From positions 21,431 through 85,430 of the forward strand of contig JAFRKV010000030.1 in assembly GCA_017431515.1 (NCBI GenBank): a stretch of 64,000 bases of DNA. Reading direction: 5' to 3'. A program made the position numbers and the translations under genes. Below, piece by piece: positions 35,031 to 44,195 of the stretch; the first letter of the stretch is position 1, and each line of letters starts with the position of its first letter. Source of the DNA: Lachnospiraceae bacterium. Its GTDB lineage: Bacteria > Bacillota > Clostridia > Lachnospirales > Lachnospiraceae. Under the pieces are notes generated by a model that saw only the letters and a list, made by a program, of their open reading frames with translations, did no database searches and was not told the origin of the DNA.

Positions 35031-37642
35031 TGAAGGCACAAAAAGAAAACGAGCTACGGGCATTGGCCCACCTTGCAATGGTCATTACCGCCATCGGATT
35101 TTCCGCTGTCCTGATCCTGCTGAATGTGACTCTGGGTTGGGAGAAATGGACGATCCCGCTATGCGCAGTTGCCGGCGCAGGGTGTTTTTTTATGCATGTG
35201 CTGCACCGTCCGCTGGAAAGACAGCGGATTTTTATCTATTCCATCATTTTGATGGTGGAGATGTTCTATTACAGCGTGAATGTGGATACACTGTTTGACA
35301 GCACCCCCGTCATCGCGGTCTGCATCATCCTTATTGCCATGACCCAGGAAAGCGTGCTGACGGCGGCCTGCATTATCACCGGTTATGCCGGCATGATCTA
35401 TCATCTGGTGGCTTTGCAGCAGGCTGTCGGGATTGAACTGAATCCCTCCAACGTGATCCGGGGGCTTTGGCATTTTGCTCTTGTGGGGATTCTGGCGATC
35501 ATTGCCACGCGCCTTGTGGCGGCGGTGGACCGCCTGACGGACAACTATGAGTCCAAGATCAAAAAGCTCGGAGAAGAGAATAAAAGCGCCGGTGATTTTC
35601 TGGCAAATGTCTCTCATGAGATCCGTACTCCCATCAATGCGGTCATCGGTCTGACGGGGGTCGTCATGGAGCAGGAGCAGGATCCCGAACTCTGCCGGAG
35701 CCTGCAGTCTGTCGCGGATGCCGGTAAACGCGTGGCGGAACAGATCAGCGACATTCTGGATTATTCCGAGATCGATATGCATAAGCTTGCGGTGAATACC
35801 GAAGATTATATGCTGTCCTCCCTGTTGAATGACCTTGTGGTGGAAATACAGCTCATCAAGCCGAAAGAGCTGGAGCTGGTGATTGATGTGGATCCGGCGG
35901 TCCCCGCCGTGATGCGGACGGACGTGGCGAAACTCAGAAAGATCCTCTGGCATCTCATCGCCAACGGCCTCAAGTATACCAAGGAAGGCGGCGTCTATGT
36001 CAGGATCTCGCCGATCCGCCAGGAATACGGGATGAACCTCTATATCGAGGTGGAGGATACCGGTGTCGGCATGACGGAAGGGGAGATGGAGCGTGTCTTC
36101 GAACGGTTTTATCAGGGCGATTCTGGCCGCACCCGTTCCACCAATGGTCTGGGACTGGGCATGGCCATTGTGTCCGGCTTTACCAGCGCGCTGGGCGGAT
36201 TCTTTACCATCGACAGCACGCCGGGGGTGGGTACGCGGGTGCACGTCAGCATCCCGCAGGAGATCCGGGACATGTCGGAATGCATGTCTGTGCGAAACCG
36301 GGAGGAGTTGTGCCTCGGCGCATTCCTTCATTTCGAAAAATACCAGAACCCCAGTGTGCGTGAATACTACAACATGATGATCAAACGCATGGTACAAGGG
36401 CTGAAGCTCCCCATGCACCGTGTGGAAACACTGGAAAACCTGGAAAAGCTTCTTTCCACGATCTCTTTTACGCATCTTTTTGTGGCGGAAGAAGAGTATT
36501 CAGCCGATCCGGCGCTGATGGAAGAGCTCTCCAAGCAAATGGTGGTGATTCTGGTGGCGAACCCGGGCTTCAAGATTCCTGCCGGCAGCAAGATCCGGCT
36601 GCTGCAGAAGCCTTTTTACTGCTTCCCGGTCATCAGTGCACTCAATATCAGCAGTCCGGATGAGATCGAAGAAGAAGGGCGCATGTTCTGCCGCGGCGTG
36701 AAAGCGCTGGTAGTGGATGACGAGCCCATGAACCTCACCGTTGCCATCGGTATTCTGGAAAGATACGGCATAGAGGTGACCACGGCCGCCTCCGGGCAGG
36801 AAGCGATCACGCTCTGCAAGGAGCAGGAGTTTGACATCGTCTTCATGGATCACATGATGCCTGAGATGGACGGGATTGAGGCGATGCATCGGATCCAGAC
36901 CGAGATGGAAAAAGAGCGGAGAATGCTGCCCATCGTGGCATTGACGGCGAATGCAGTCAGCACCGCAAAGGAGATGTTCTTAAACGAAGGCTTTGACGGC
37001 TTTGTCAGCAAGCCCATCGAGCTGACCGAGCTGGAGCGCGTCATGAAGAAGGTGCTGCCGCGGGCCATGGTGACCTATGAGAAGGTGGAGCAGCCTGCAC
37101 GGTCTTTGACCGCGCCCCAGGAGCCTGTTCCCAAAGCCGCCGATCCGTATGAACCCTTGACGCTGCTAGGCATCGAAACCCAAAAGGGTCTCCATTATTG
37201 TCAAAATGACGCGGATTTTTACCGGACGCTCTTAAATCAGTTCGGGACAGACGCACAAGTGAAACGTGACGAAGCGGAGGCATTTTTTGAGAAAAAAGAC
37301 TGGCGGAATTATGCGATTATCGTCCATGCCTTAAAGAGCACCTCCAAAATGATCGGTGCACTGACCCTTTCTGATGAGGCGAAAGGGCTGGAGGATGCCG
37401 CGAAGCAGGAAGAGGAGGCATATCTTGCAGACCATCATGCACAGACGATGAAGCAGTATGCCGCCGTTTCCGACGGAATTCTCGCATGGCTCGGGGCAGG
37501 TGCGGCACCGAAGGACAGCGAAGAGGCGCTGGAGTTTGCACCGGAAGGTGAGGACGCATCGGAAGAAGTGCTGGAGTTTGCGCCGGGTGCGGAGGACGAC
37601 CAGGAAGATATCCTTGAATTTGCGCCGGAGGAGGGATCCTGA
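35030..37642 (+). CDS. Membrane hybrid histidine kinase with pseudo-receiver, receiver and Hpt domains
   Basis: 870 residues. Five or six membrane helices span about residues 10-165. HisKA carries H196 (NVSHEIRTP), followed by a HATPase with N, G1 (DTGVGM) and G2 (GLGLGMAI) boxes. Residues about 400-545 look like a receiver without its phosphoacceptor Asp but with a KPF-type end; a complete receiver follows with D607 (FMDHMMPEMDG). An Hpt domain has H766 (VHALKSTSK). The tail contains three copies of a LEFAP motif. The parts allow a full His-Asp-His relay that could pass phosphate to the HD-GYP regulator encoded upstream (inference). Confidence 0.9.
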   Translation: MKAQKENELRALAHLAMVITAIGFSAVLILLNVTLGWEKWTIPLCAVAGAGCFFMHVLHRPLERQRIFIYSIILMVEMFYYSVNVDTLFDSTPVIAVCIILIAMTQESVLTAACIITGYAGMIYHLVALQQAVGIELNPSNVIRGLWHFALVGILAIIATRLVAAVDRLTDNYESKIKKLGEENKSAGDFLANVSHEIRTPINAVIGLTGVVMEQEQDPELCRSLQSVADAGKRVAEQISDILDYSEIDMHKLAVNTEDYMLSSLLNDLVVEIQLIKPKELELVIDVDPAVPAVMRTDVAKLRKILWHLIANGLKYTKEGGVYVRISPIRQEYGMNLYIEVEDTGVGMTEGEMERVFERFYQGDSGRTRSTNGLGLGMAIVSGFTSALGGFFTIDSTPGVGTRVHVSIPQEIRDMSECMSVRNREELCLGAFLHFEKYQNPSVREYYNMMIKRMVQGLKLPMHRVETLENLEKLLSTISFTHLFVAEEEYSADPALMEELSKQMVVILVANPGFKIPAGSKIRLLQKPFYCFPVISALNISSPDEIEEEGRMFCRGVKALVVDDEPMNLTVAIGILERYGIEVTTAASGQEAITLCKEQEFDIVFMDHMMPEMDGIEAMHRIQTEMEKERRMLPIVALTANAVSTAKEMFLNEGFDGFVSKPIELTELERVMKKVLPRAMVTYEKVEQPARSLTAPQEPVPKAADPYEPLTLLGIETQKGLHYCQNDADFYRTLLNQFGTDAQVKRDEAEAFFEKKDWRNYAIIVHALKSTSKMIGALTLSDEAKGLEDAAKQEEEAYLADHHAQTMKQYAAVSDGILAWLGAGAAPKDSEEALEFAPEGEDASEEVLEFAPGAEDDQEDILEFAPEEGS

Positions 37643-40338
37643 TGTTGAAAAAAATAAAAGATTTTGTAAAAGACACAACGATCCCGCTGCAGAAGCGCTG
37701 CTTTTTCCTGACCTCCATTACCGTCGGGATCACGCTTGGACTCATCTTTTTCTGGGATATTTTTATCGGCGAAAGCGTACAGAAGCTGGTGGTGCTGGGG
37801 GGCGGCGTCCTGCTGATGTTTCTCATCGTGGCGGTGACCATGAAGTTTGATAAGATTCAGCTGGGCGGGATTCTCATCAGCCTTGGCGTCATCCTCTTTG
37901 TCCTGCCGGTGGAGTATTTTACCGGCGGCGGGATTTATGGCTGCACGCCCATCTGGTTTGCCTTTGCGTTTCTGTATCTCGGGTTGAATACCAAGGGCAT
38001 GATCAAACGCATTATCATCATTATGCTGTTTGCATCCGCAGTGATCTGTTATGTGGTGTCTTATTTCCACCCGGAGTATGTGACCAAACACGGGGATAAG
38101 ATCGCCCACCTGGATTCCATCGCATCGGTTGCGGGTGTCGGCGCCGCGCTGTATCTCACCGTCACATTCCTGATGGAGATCTACAATCATGAACGACAGA
38201 TCGCCGACAAACGAAAAGACGAGATCGAAGAACTGAATGCGGCGCAGAACCGCTTTTTCTCAAGCATGAGCCATGAGATCCGCACGCCCATCAATACTAT
38301 CATCGGATTGAATGAGATGACGCTGCGGGAGAATGCTTCGGAAGAGATCAACGAGAACTCCATGAATATCCAGTCCGCCAGCAAGATGCTTTTGCATCTC
38401 ATCAATGACATTCTGGATATGTCCAAATTCGAGTCCGGTCAGATGCACCTTAATGAATCCGCTTATCATACAGGCGACATGCTGTCCGATATCGTTGGCA
38501 TGCTCTGGCTCCGGGCGCAGCAAAAGGGACTGGAGTTTCATATCAATGTGGCGCAGGATCTCCCGGAGGAACTGCTGGGAGATGAGGTGCGGATCAAACA
38601 GATCCTCATCAATGTGCTGAACAACGCCATCAAATACACTGCCGAAGGCTCTGTTTCCCTTTCCATTCAGTGTGAGCGCCTCGCCAACGATAAGGTGAAT
38701 GTGGTCTATTCCGTCAGCGATACCGGCATGGGCATCAAGAAAGAAAGCATGCCCTATCTTTTCACCGCCTTCAAGCGCGTGGATGAAGAGAAGAACCGTT
38801 ACATCGAAGGAACGGGCCTGGGGCTGTCCATCGTCAAACAGTTTGTGGATCTCATGGGCGGCAAGATCACGGTGAACTCCGTTTATAAGAAGGGGTCCAC
38901 CTTTATCATTGAGATTCCCCAAAAGGTGGTTTCGGAGGAAGTCATCGGGGATGTGGATCTGGAGCGGCGGCATAAGCTGAACTGTCCGCTGGAATACCAC
39001 CAGACCTTTGAAGCCCCCAATGCCAAGGTGCTTGTGGTAGATGATACCGCAGCGAACCTACTGGTGGTGGAGAAACTTCTGCGTTCCACCAAGGTGCAGC
39101 TGACCATGGTGGGGAGCGGTGCCGAAGCCTTGCAGAAAACCCTGGAGACGCCGTTCCAGGTGATTTTTATGGATCATATGATGCCGGAGATGGATGGCAT
39201 CGAATGCCAGCATCTCATCAGAGAGCAGATCGGCGGACTCTGCAAGGATTCCAAGATCGTGGCGCTGACAGCCAATGCCGGCGGCGACACCGGCAATCTC
39301 TATGCGAGAGAGGGCTTTGACGGGTATCTCATCAAGCCTGTCAATGGCGAGACGTTGGAGAGCGAGCTTTACCGCCTGCTGCCGAGAGATATGATCACGC
39401 TGATCGGATCCCAGGATGAGATTCTGGAAGAGAGCATGTCCTGGATCATGGATCACCGCAAGAAGACACCGGTGGTGATCACGACGGAGAGCGTGGCGGA
39501 TCTGCCGAAGGAGCTCATCGACCGCTATCGGATCCCGATTTTGCCGCATATGGTCGGCACCTCCAGCGGGATTTTTAGGGACGGTCTGGAGATCGAGACC
39601 TTAAGCCTCTTAGCGTATATGGAGGATAACAAGTCAACGGTGAATACCATCGCGCCGGATGTGGTCACCCATGAGAGCTTCTTTGCGGAGCAGCTGAGCT
39701 ATGCGAATAATGTGATCCATATTTCCATCTCAAGCCAGCTGACCCACAGCGGCTGTCCCATGGCCATCGAAGCGGCGAAAGCCTTTGACAATGTGACAGT
39801 CATCGACAGCGGTCATTTGTCCAGCGGTCAGGGACTGCTGGTACTGGAGGCCTGCCGCATGGCGGAGGAAGGCAAGAGCGTGGAGGAGATCGTTGCGCGT
39901 CTGGAAGCCATCCGGGACCATGTGTTTACCAGCTTTATCGTGGACAGCCTCGATTACCTTGCCAGATCCAAACAGATCAGCGCCCGGGTCGCAAGCGTGA
40001 CCAATGCCTTTATGATCCGGCCGGTGCTGGCGTTAAAGAAGGGCAAGATGGTGGTCGGAAATATCTATCTTGGCGCGAGACAGCGGGCATGGATCCGTTA
40101 TATTTCCTCCATTCTGGATCGCAAAAGCAATATCGACCACAGGGTGCTGTTTGTTACCTATGTAGGGCTGACCCAGGCCGATCTGCATGAGATCGAGCAG
40201 GCCATCAATAAACGGGCTCATTTTGACCATATTTATTTCCAGAAGGCATCCCCGGCCATCGCGGTGAACTGCGGCCCGGGCACCTTCGGTCTGCTGTATA
40301 TGACCCAGACCGGTCAGGAACGGAGAGCGGAAGCATGA
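37642..40338 (+). CDS. Hybrid histidine kinase-receiver fused to a DegV fatty-acid-binding domain
   Basis: 898 residues. About six membrane helices (15-180) precede HisKA with H211 (SMSHEIRTP), a HATPase (DTGMGIK, GTGLGLSI) and a receiver with D511 (FMDHMMPEMDG). Residues about 607-890 are a DegV/EDD domain: TTESVADLPKEL, IFRDGLEIE, VIDSGHLSSGQGLLVLEA, IRPVLALKKGKM and GPGTFGLLYM match the family in order. DegV proteins (FakB) bind a fatty acid for phosphorylation by FakA, whose gene is at 9460. A kinase that senses a bound lipid, or is gated by one, is inference. One-base overlap upstream; its stop overlaps hisG by four bases. Confidence 0.9.
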   Translation: MLKKIKDFVKDTTIPLQKRCFFLTSITVGITLGLIFFWDIFIGESVQKLVVLGGGVLLMFLIVAVTMKFDKIQLGGILISLGVILFVLPVEYFTGGGIYGCTPIWFAFAFLYLGLNTKGMIKRIIIIMLFASAVICYVVSYFHPEYVTKHGDKIAHLDSIASVAGVGAALYLTVTFLMEIYNHERQIADKRKDEIEELNAAQNRFFSSMSHEIRTPINTIIGLNEMTLRENASEEINENSMNIQSASKMLLHLINDILDMSKFESGQMHLNESAYHTGDMLSDIVGMLWLRAQQKGLEFHINVAQDLPEELLGDEVRIKQILINVLNNAIKYTAEGSVSLSIQCERLANDKVNVVYSVSDTGMGIKKESMPYLFTAFKRVDEEKNRYIEGTGLGLSIVKQFVDLMGGKITVNSVYKKGSTFIIEIPQKVVSEEVIGDVDLERRHKLNCPLEYHQTFEAPNAKVLVVDDTAANLLVVEKLLRSTKVQLTMVGSGAEALQKTLETPFQVIFMDHMMPEMDGIECQHLIREQIGGLCKDSKIVALTANAGGDTGNLYAREGFDGYLIKPVNGETLESELYRLLPRDMITLIGSQDEILEESMSWIMDHRKKTPVVITTESVADLPKELIDRYRIPILPHMVGTSSGIFRDGLEIETLSLLAYMEDNKSTVNTIAPDVVTHESFFAEQLSYANNVIHISISSQLTHSGCPMAIEAAKAFDNVTVIDSGHLSSGQGLLVLEACRMAEEGKSVEEIVARLEAIRDHVFTSFIVDSLDYLARSKQISARVASVTNAFMIRPVLALKKGKMVVGNIYLGARQRAWIRYISSILDRKSNIDHRVLFVTYVGLTQADLHEIEQAINKRAHFDHIYFQKASPAIAVNCGPGTFGLLYMTQTGQERRAEA

Positions 40339-40994
40339 GTAAAGACGGATATCTGACATTTGCATTGACAAAAGGACGGCTGGCCGACAAGACCATGGAG
40401 CTCCTGGAGCGCACCGGGATCCGGTGTGAGGAGATGAAGGACAAACATACCAGAAAGCTCATTTTTGTCAACGAAGAAATGAAGTACAAATTTTTTCTGG
40501 CGAAGGGACCGGATGTGCCCACCTATGTGGAATACGGCGCGGCGGATATCGGCGTCGTGGGAAGAGATACCATCATAGAAGAGGGGCGCAATGTCTTTGA
40601 GGTACTGGATCTCGGCTTCGGGAAATGCAGGATGTGTGTCTGCGGACCGGCCTCTGCCAAGACGCTGCTGCAGCACCATGAGATGATCCGTGTCGCGACG
40701 AAGTATCCGAAGATCGCCAAGGACTATTTTTACAACCAGAAGCATCAGACGGTGGAGATCATCAAGATGAACGGCTCCATCGAACTGGCGCCCATTGTGG
40801 GGCTTTCCGAGGTGATCTGTGATATCGTGGAGACCGGTTCGACCCTGAAAGAAAACGGGTTGGTGGTGCTGGAGGAGATCTGCCCCTTATCCGCCCGCAT
40901 GATCGTAAACCAGGTCAGCATGCGGATGGAAAACGAACGGATCACTGCATTGATCAAAGAACTGCGCGCCGTTGTCGACGCGGAAAAGAGGTAA
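40335..40994 (+). CDS. hisG: ATP phosphoribosyltransferase catalytic subunit, short form
   Basis: 219 residues, the HisZ-dependent short HisG. It catalyses the first step of histidine synthesis, joining ATP and PRPP. Family segments are FALTKGRLADKTMELLERTGI, EYGAADIGVVGRDTI, and the PRPP loop ELAPIVGLSEVICDIVETGSTLKENGL (in part). It lacks the C-terminal regulatory domain of long HisG, consistent with a HisZ partner. Its start overlaps the kinase-DegV stop (ATGA), so his gene expression is coupled to the signalling operon. Confidence 0.95.
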   Translation: MSKDGYLTFALTKGRLADKTMELLERTGIRCEEMKDKHTRKLIFVNEEMKYKFFLAKGPDVPTYVEYGAADIGVVGRDTIIEEGRNVFEVLDLGFGKCRMCVCGPASAKTLLQHHEMIRVATKYPKIAKDYFYNQKHQTVEIIKMNGSIELAPIVGLSEVICDIVETGSTLKENGLVVLEEICPLSARMIVNQVSMRMENERITALIKELRAVVDAEKR

Positions 40995-40997
40995 TTT

Positions 40998-42287
40998 ATG
41001 AAGATCATCAATCTGGATCAGAGCGCCAAGAAAAATATCCTGGAAGACCTTCTGCAGCGGAGCCCGAGTCAGTACCCGGAGCAGGAGGAGACCGTGCGCT
41101 GCATCGTATCGCAGGTGCAGCGGGATGGCGACCGGGCGGTTTTTGCCTTTGAAGAGCAGTTTGACCATGTGACGCTGGACGTTTCCACCATTGAGGTGAC
41201 GGAGGCGGAGATCAAAGAGGCATACGACCTTGTGGATGAGACGCTGCTATCCGTGATCCGAAAAGCCCTCGTCAATATCCGGGACTATCACGAAAAGCAG
41301 GTGCAGCAGAGCTGGTTTACCACCAGGCCGGACGGGGTGCTGCTGGGGCAGAAGATCACGCCCCTTGATACCGTGGGTGTCTATGTGCCGGGCGGCAAGG
41401 CGGTATATCCGTCCTCGGTGCTCATGAATATCGTGCCGGCGAAGATTGCAGGCGTTCCGGAGATCATCATGTGCACGCCCCCGGGAAAGGACGGGAAGGT
41501 CAGTCCGAACACCCTTGTGGCGGCGAAGGAAGCCGGCGCGGATCGCGTCTTTAAGGTGGGCGGCGCCCAGGCCATTGCGGCCATGGCGTTTGGCACCGCA
41601 TCGATTCCCAGAACGGATAAGATCGTCGGCCCCGGTAATATCTACGTGGCGTTGGCAAAAAAAGCGGTCTTCGGGTTCTGTGGCATCGAATCCGTGGCAG
41701 GCCCCAGTGAGATTCTGGTGCTGGCGGATGAAACCGCCGATGCAAGGTATGTGGCGGCGGATCTCCTTTCCCAGGCGGAGCATGATGAGATGGCATCCGC
41801 GATCCTGATCACCACAAGCCGCACTCTGGCGGAGCAGGTGTCAAAAGAAGTGGACCGGTTTCTGGAGACGTTATCCAGAAGGGAGATCATTGAGAAATGC
41901 CTGGAGCGCTTCGGGTATCTATTGGTGGCTGAAGATCTGGATGCGGCCATCGAAGCGGCGAATGACATCGCGCCGGAGCATCTGGAGATTTTGACGGCGC
42001 AGCCGGTGGAAGTCATGACCCGGATCCGCAATGCGGGGGCTATCTTCCTCGGACCCTACAGCAGCGAACCGCTGGGCGATTATTTTGCGGGACCGAATCA
42101 CGTCCTGCCCACCAACGGCACCGCCCGCTTTTTCTCCGCACTGGGGGTGGACGCATTTGTGAAACGCAGCAGCGTCATTTCCTACTCCAGAGAGGCGTTG
42201 GAAGCCATCCATACCGATATCGAAGCGTTTGCGAAATGCGAACAGCTGACGGCTCACGCGAATTCCATTGCCGTGCGGTTTGAGTAA
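40998..42287 (+). CDS. hisD: Histidinol dehydrogenase
   Basis: 429 residues. It oxidises histidinol to histidine with two NAD molecules and a zinc ion. The motifs include DTVGVYVPGGKAVYPSSVLMN, a SVAGPSEILV segment, LLSQAEHDE with zinc-site residues, and the C-terminal GPNHVLPT. It follows hisG at 3 bases. Standard length and complete. Confidence 0.96.
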   Translation: MKIINLDQSAKKNILEDLLQRSPSQYPEQEETVRCIVSQVQRDGDRAVFAFEEQFDHVTLDVSTIEVTEAEIKEAYDLVDETLLSVIRKALVNIRDYHEKQVQQSWFTTRPDGVLLGQKITPLDTVGVYVPGGKAVYPSSVLMNIVPAKIAGVPEIIMCTPPGKDGKVSPNTLVAAKEAGADRVFKVGGAQAIAAMAFGTASIPRTDKIVGPGNIYVALAKKAVFGFCGIESVAGPSEILVLADETADARYVAADLLSQAEHDEMASAILITTSRTLAEQVSKEVDRFLETLSRREIIEKCLERFGYLLVAEDLDAAIEAANDIAPEHLEILTAQPVEVMTRIRNAGAIFLGPYSSEPLGDYFAGPNHVLPTNGTARFFSALGVDAFVKRSSVISYSREALEAIHTDIEAFAKCEQLTAHANSIAVRFE

Positions 42288-42317
42288 AAATGTAAACAGA
42301 AAAGGAGCCATTCCGAT

Positions 42318-42911
42318 ATGAGTGAATCACGCAGTGCAGACATGAAACGAACCACCAAGGAAACCGATATCCGCCTGTCCCTGACGCTGGACGGCGCCGG
42401 CAAGGCCGAGATTGACACGGGCATCGGTTTTTTGGATCATATGCTGGAGAGCTTTGCCAGACACGGTCTCTTTGACCTCAAGGTGTCCGTGAAGGGAGAT
42501 CTGGCTGTGGACTGCCATCATACGGTGGAGGACACGGGCATCGTCCTCGGCAATGCCATCAAAACGACCCTCGGGGACAAGATCGGCATCAAACGCTTCG
42601 GGGACTGCATCCTGCCTATGGACGACGCGCTGGTGCTTTGCGCCGTGGATCTTTCCGGCAGGCCGTATCTCTCGTTTGACGTGCCGTTCACGTCAGAGCG
42701 GGTCGGCTACCTTGACACGGAGACTGTGAAGGAATTTTTCTACGCGGTGAGCTACAGCGCGGGGATGAATATCCACCTGAAGCGTCTTTCCGGTGAGAAT
42801 CATCACCACGTGATCGAGGCGGCGTTCAAAGCATTTGCGAAAGCGCTTTCTGCCGCGGTGCAAAAGGATCCGCGCATTACGGGTGTGTTGACAACGAAAG
42901 GGAGTCTTTGA
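42318..42911 (+). CDS. hisB: Imidazoleglycerol-phosphate dehydratase
   Basis: 197 residues, the monofunctional enzyme without a histidinol phosphatase domain. The manganese-binding His clusters are visible in FLDHMLESFARHG, DCHHTVEDTGIVLG and ENHHHVIEAAFKA. It converts IGP to imidazole acetol phosphate. It lies 30 bases after hisD with AAAAGGAG as ribosome site. Confidence 0.95.
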   Translation: MSESRSADMKRTTKETDIRLSLTLDGAGKAEIDTGIGFLDHMLESFARHGLFDLKVSVKGDLAVDCHHTVEDTGIVLGNAIKTTLGDKIGIKRFGDCILPMDDALVLCAVDLSGRPYLSFDVPFTSERVGYLDTETVKEFFYAVSYSAGMNIHLKRLSGENHHHVIEAAFKAFAKALSAAVQKDPRITGVLTTKGSL

Positions 42912-42914
42912 TAC

Positions 42915-44195
42915 ATGGAATACAAAATTCTGGCGTCCACGATGTATATCAAGGCAGGCCAGGCTGTCAAGGGCCTGCATGATGATACGGTGGCCGGCGA
43001 TTATCGACAGATCGCCAAACTCTATAACGACAGCGGGATTGATAAGATCATCATTCTGGATCTCTCCGATACGGATGAGGAGCATGAAAAAAACCTGCAG
43101 GTGATCGGCGAGATCAGCAAGACCGTGGATATTCCCATCTGCGGCGGCGGCAACATCGAGCGGCTGGCCGATGTGAAGAAGCTTTTCTTTGCCGGCTGCA
43201 AGCAGGTGATCTTAAACGGCGACAAAGCCTCTGCCTTTGAAATCGCGGAGGATGCCTCCGCCCGTTTCGGCAAGGAAAAGATCAACGTGTCCATCAAGAA
43301 TGTGGACTTTCTCTTTAAGCATCAGGAGGAACTGCGGGATCATTTCCATGAGATCCTCGTGCTGAACCCGGACATACTGGATGCCATCGACCTGATTACG
43401 GATCTCCAGTACGTCGTGACCATGCAGCAGGCCACCTTTGAGGAGATCGTGGATGCGTTGTCCCGGGAAAATATCCGCGGGATTTCCGGACCTGTCATCA
43501 ATGACCCGGATCGGGATATCATGGCGTTAAAGACCGATCTTTATAAGCACGGCATCAATATGGACAACTTCGAACCGAAGCTGAAATGGTCGGATCTCAA
43601 TACCAATTCCGAGAAGCTGGTGCCGGTGATCGTCCAGGATTATCAGACGGATGAAGTGCTGATGCTGGCGTACATGAATGAAGAAGCCTTTGAAAAAACG
43701 CTGTCCATCGGCAAGATGACCTATTTCTCCAGAAGCCGGCAGGAGCTATGGACAAAGGGGGAGACCAGCGGCCACACCCAGTATGTCAAAGCGCTTACAG
43801 CGGACTGCGATTATGATACGATCCTGGCGAAGGTTTCCCAGGTGGGCGCGGCCTGCCATACAGGAGCCCGGTCCTGCTTTTTCAATGAGATCGTGAAAAA
43901 AGAATACGTGGAGAAAAACCCGCTGAAGGTGCTGGAAAAGCTATACAAATCTATTCAGGCAAAGAAGAACGATCCGGAGGAGCGGTCTTATGAGAACTAT
44001 ATGCTGGAGCAGGGCTTAGATCACATCCTGAAGAAATGCGGGGAAGAGAGCGCGGAGGTGATCATCGCTGCGAAGAATACGGACAGCGAGGCGCTGCGGC
44101 ATGAGATGGCGGATTTCCTGTTCCATCTGATGCTTTTGATGATCGAAAAAGATGTCACTTGGGAAGAGATTACCAGAGAGCTGGCACAGCGATGA
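42915..44195 (+). CDS. hisIE: HisIE bifunctional enzyme with an N-terminal inactive HisF/HisA-like domain
   Basis: 426 residues. Residues 1-215 are a HisF-like barrel aligned in register with HisF at its start (K13, G15, K19, G20), but the catalytic aspartates are lost: HisF D11 is Y11 and D130 corresponds to K128. The Gly-rich phosphate loop GGGNIER remains. Residues about 232-330 are HisI (phosphoribosyl-AMP cyclohydrolase) with metal-site D298-C299 region (ADCDYD) and [10 protein letters not shown]. Residues about 335-426 are HisE (phosphoribosyl-ATP pyrophosphatase) with [12 protein letters not shown]. It performs steps two and three of the pathway. hisA, hisF, hisH and hisC are not in the window. 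Confidence 0.9.
   Translation: MEYKILASTMYIKAGQAVKGLHDDTVAGDYRQIAKLYNDSGIDKIIILDLSDTDEEHEKNLQVIGEISKTVDIPICGGGNIERLADVKKLFFAGCKQVILNGDKASAFEIAEDASARFGKEKINVSIKNVDFLFKHQEELRDHFHEILVLNPDILDAIDLITDLQYVVTMQQATFEEIVDALSRENIRGISGPVINDPDRDIMALKTDLYKHGINMDNFEPKLKWSDLNTNSEKLVPVIVQDYQTDEVLMLAYMNEEAFEKTLSIGKMTYFSRSRQELWTKGETSGHTQYVKALTADCDYDTILAKVSQVGAACHTGARSCFFNEIVKKEYVEKNPLKVLEKLYKSIQAKKNDPEERSYENYMLEQGLDHILKKCGEESAEVIIAAKNTDSEALRHEMADFLFHLMLLMIEKDVTWEEITRELAQR

Noticed and set aside
35159-36475. 438-codon open frame antisense to the hybrid kinase gene
   Set aside because: It lies opposite well-supported kinase domains and has no recognisable protein features.
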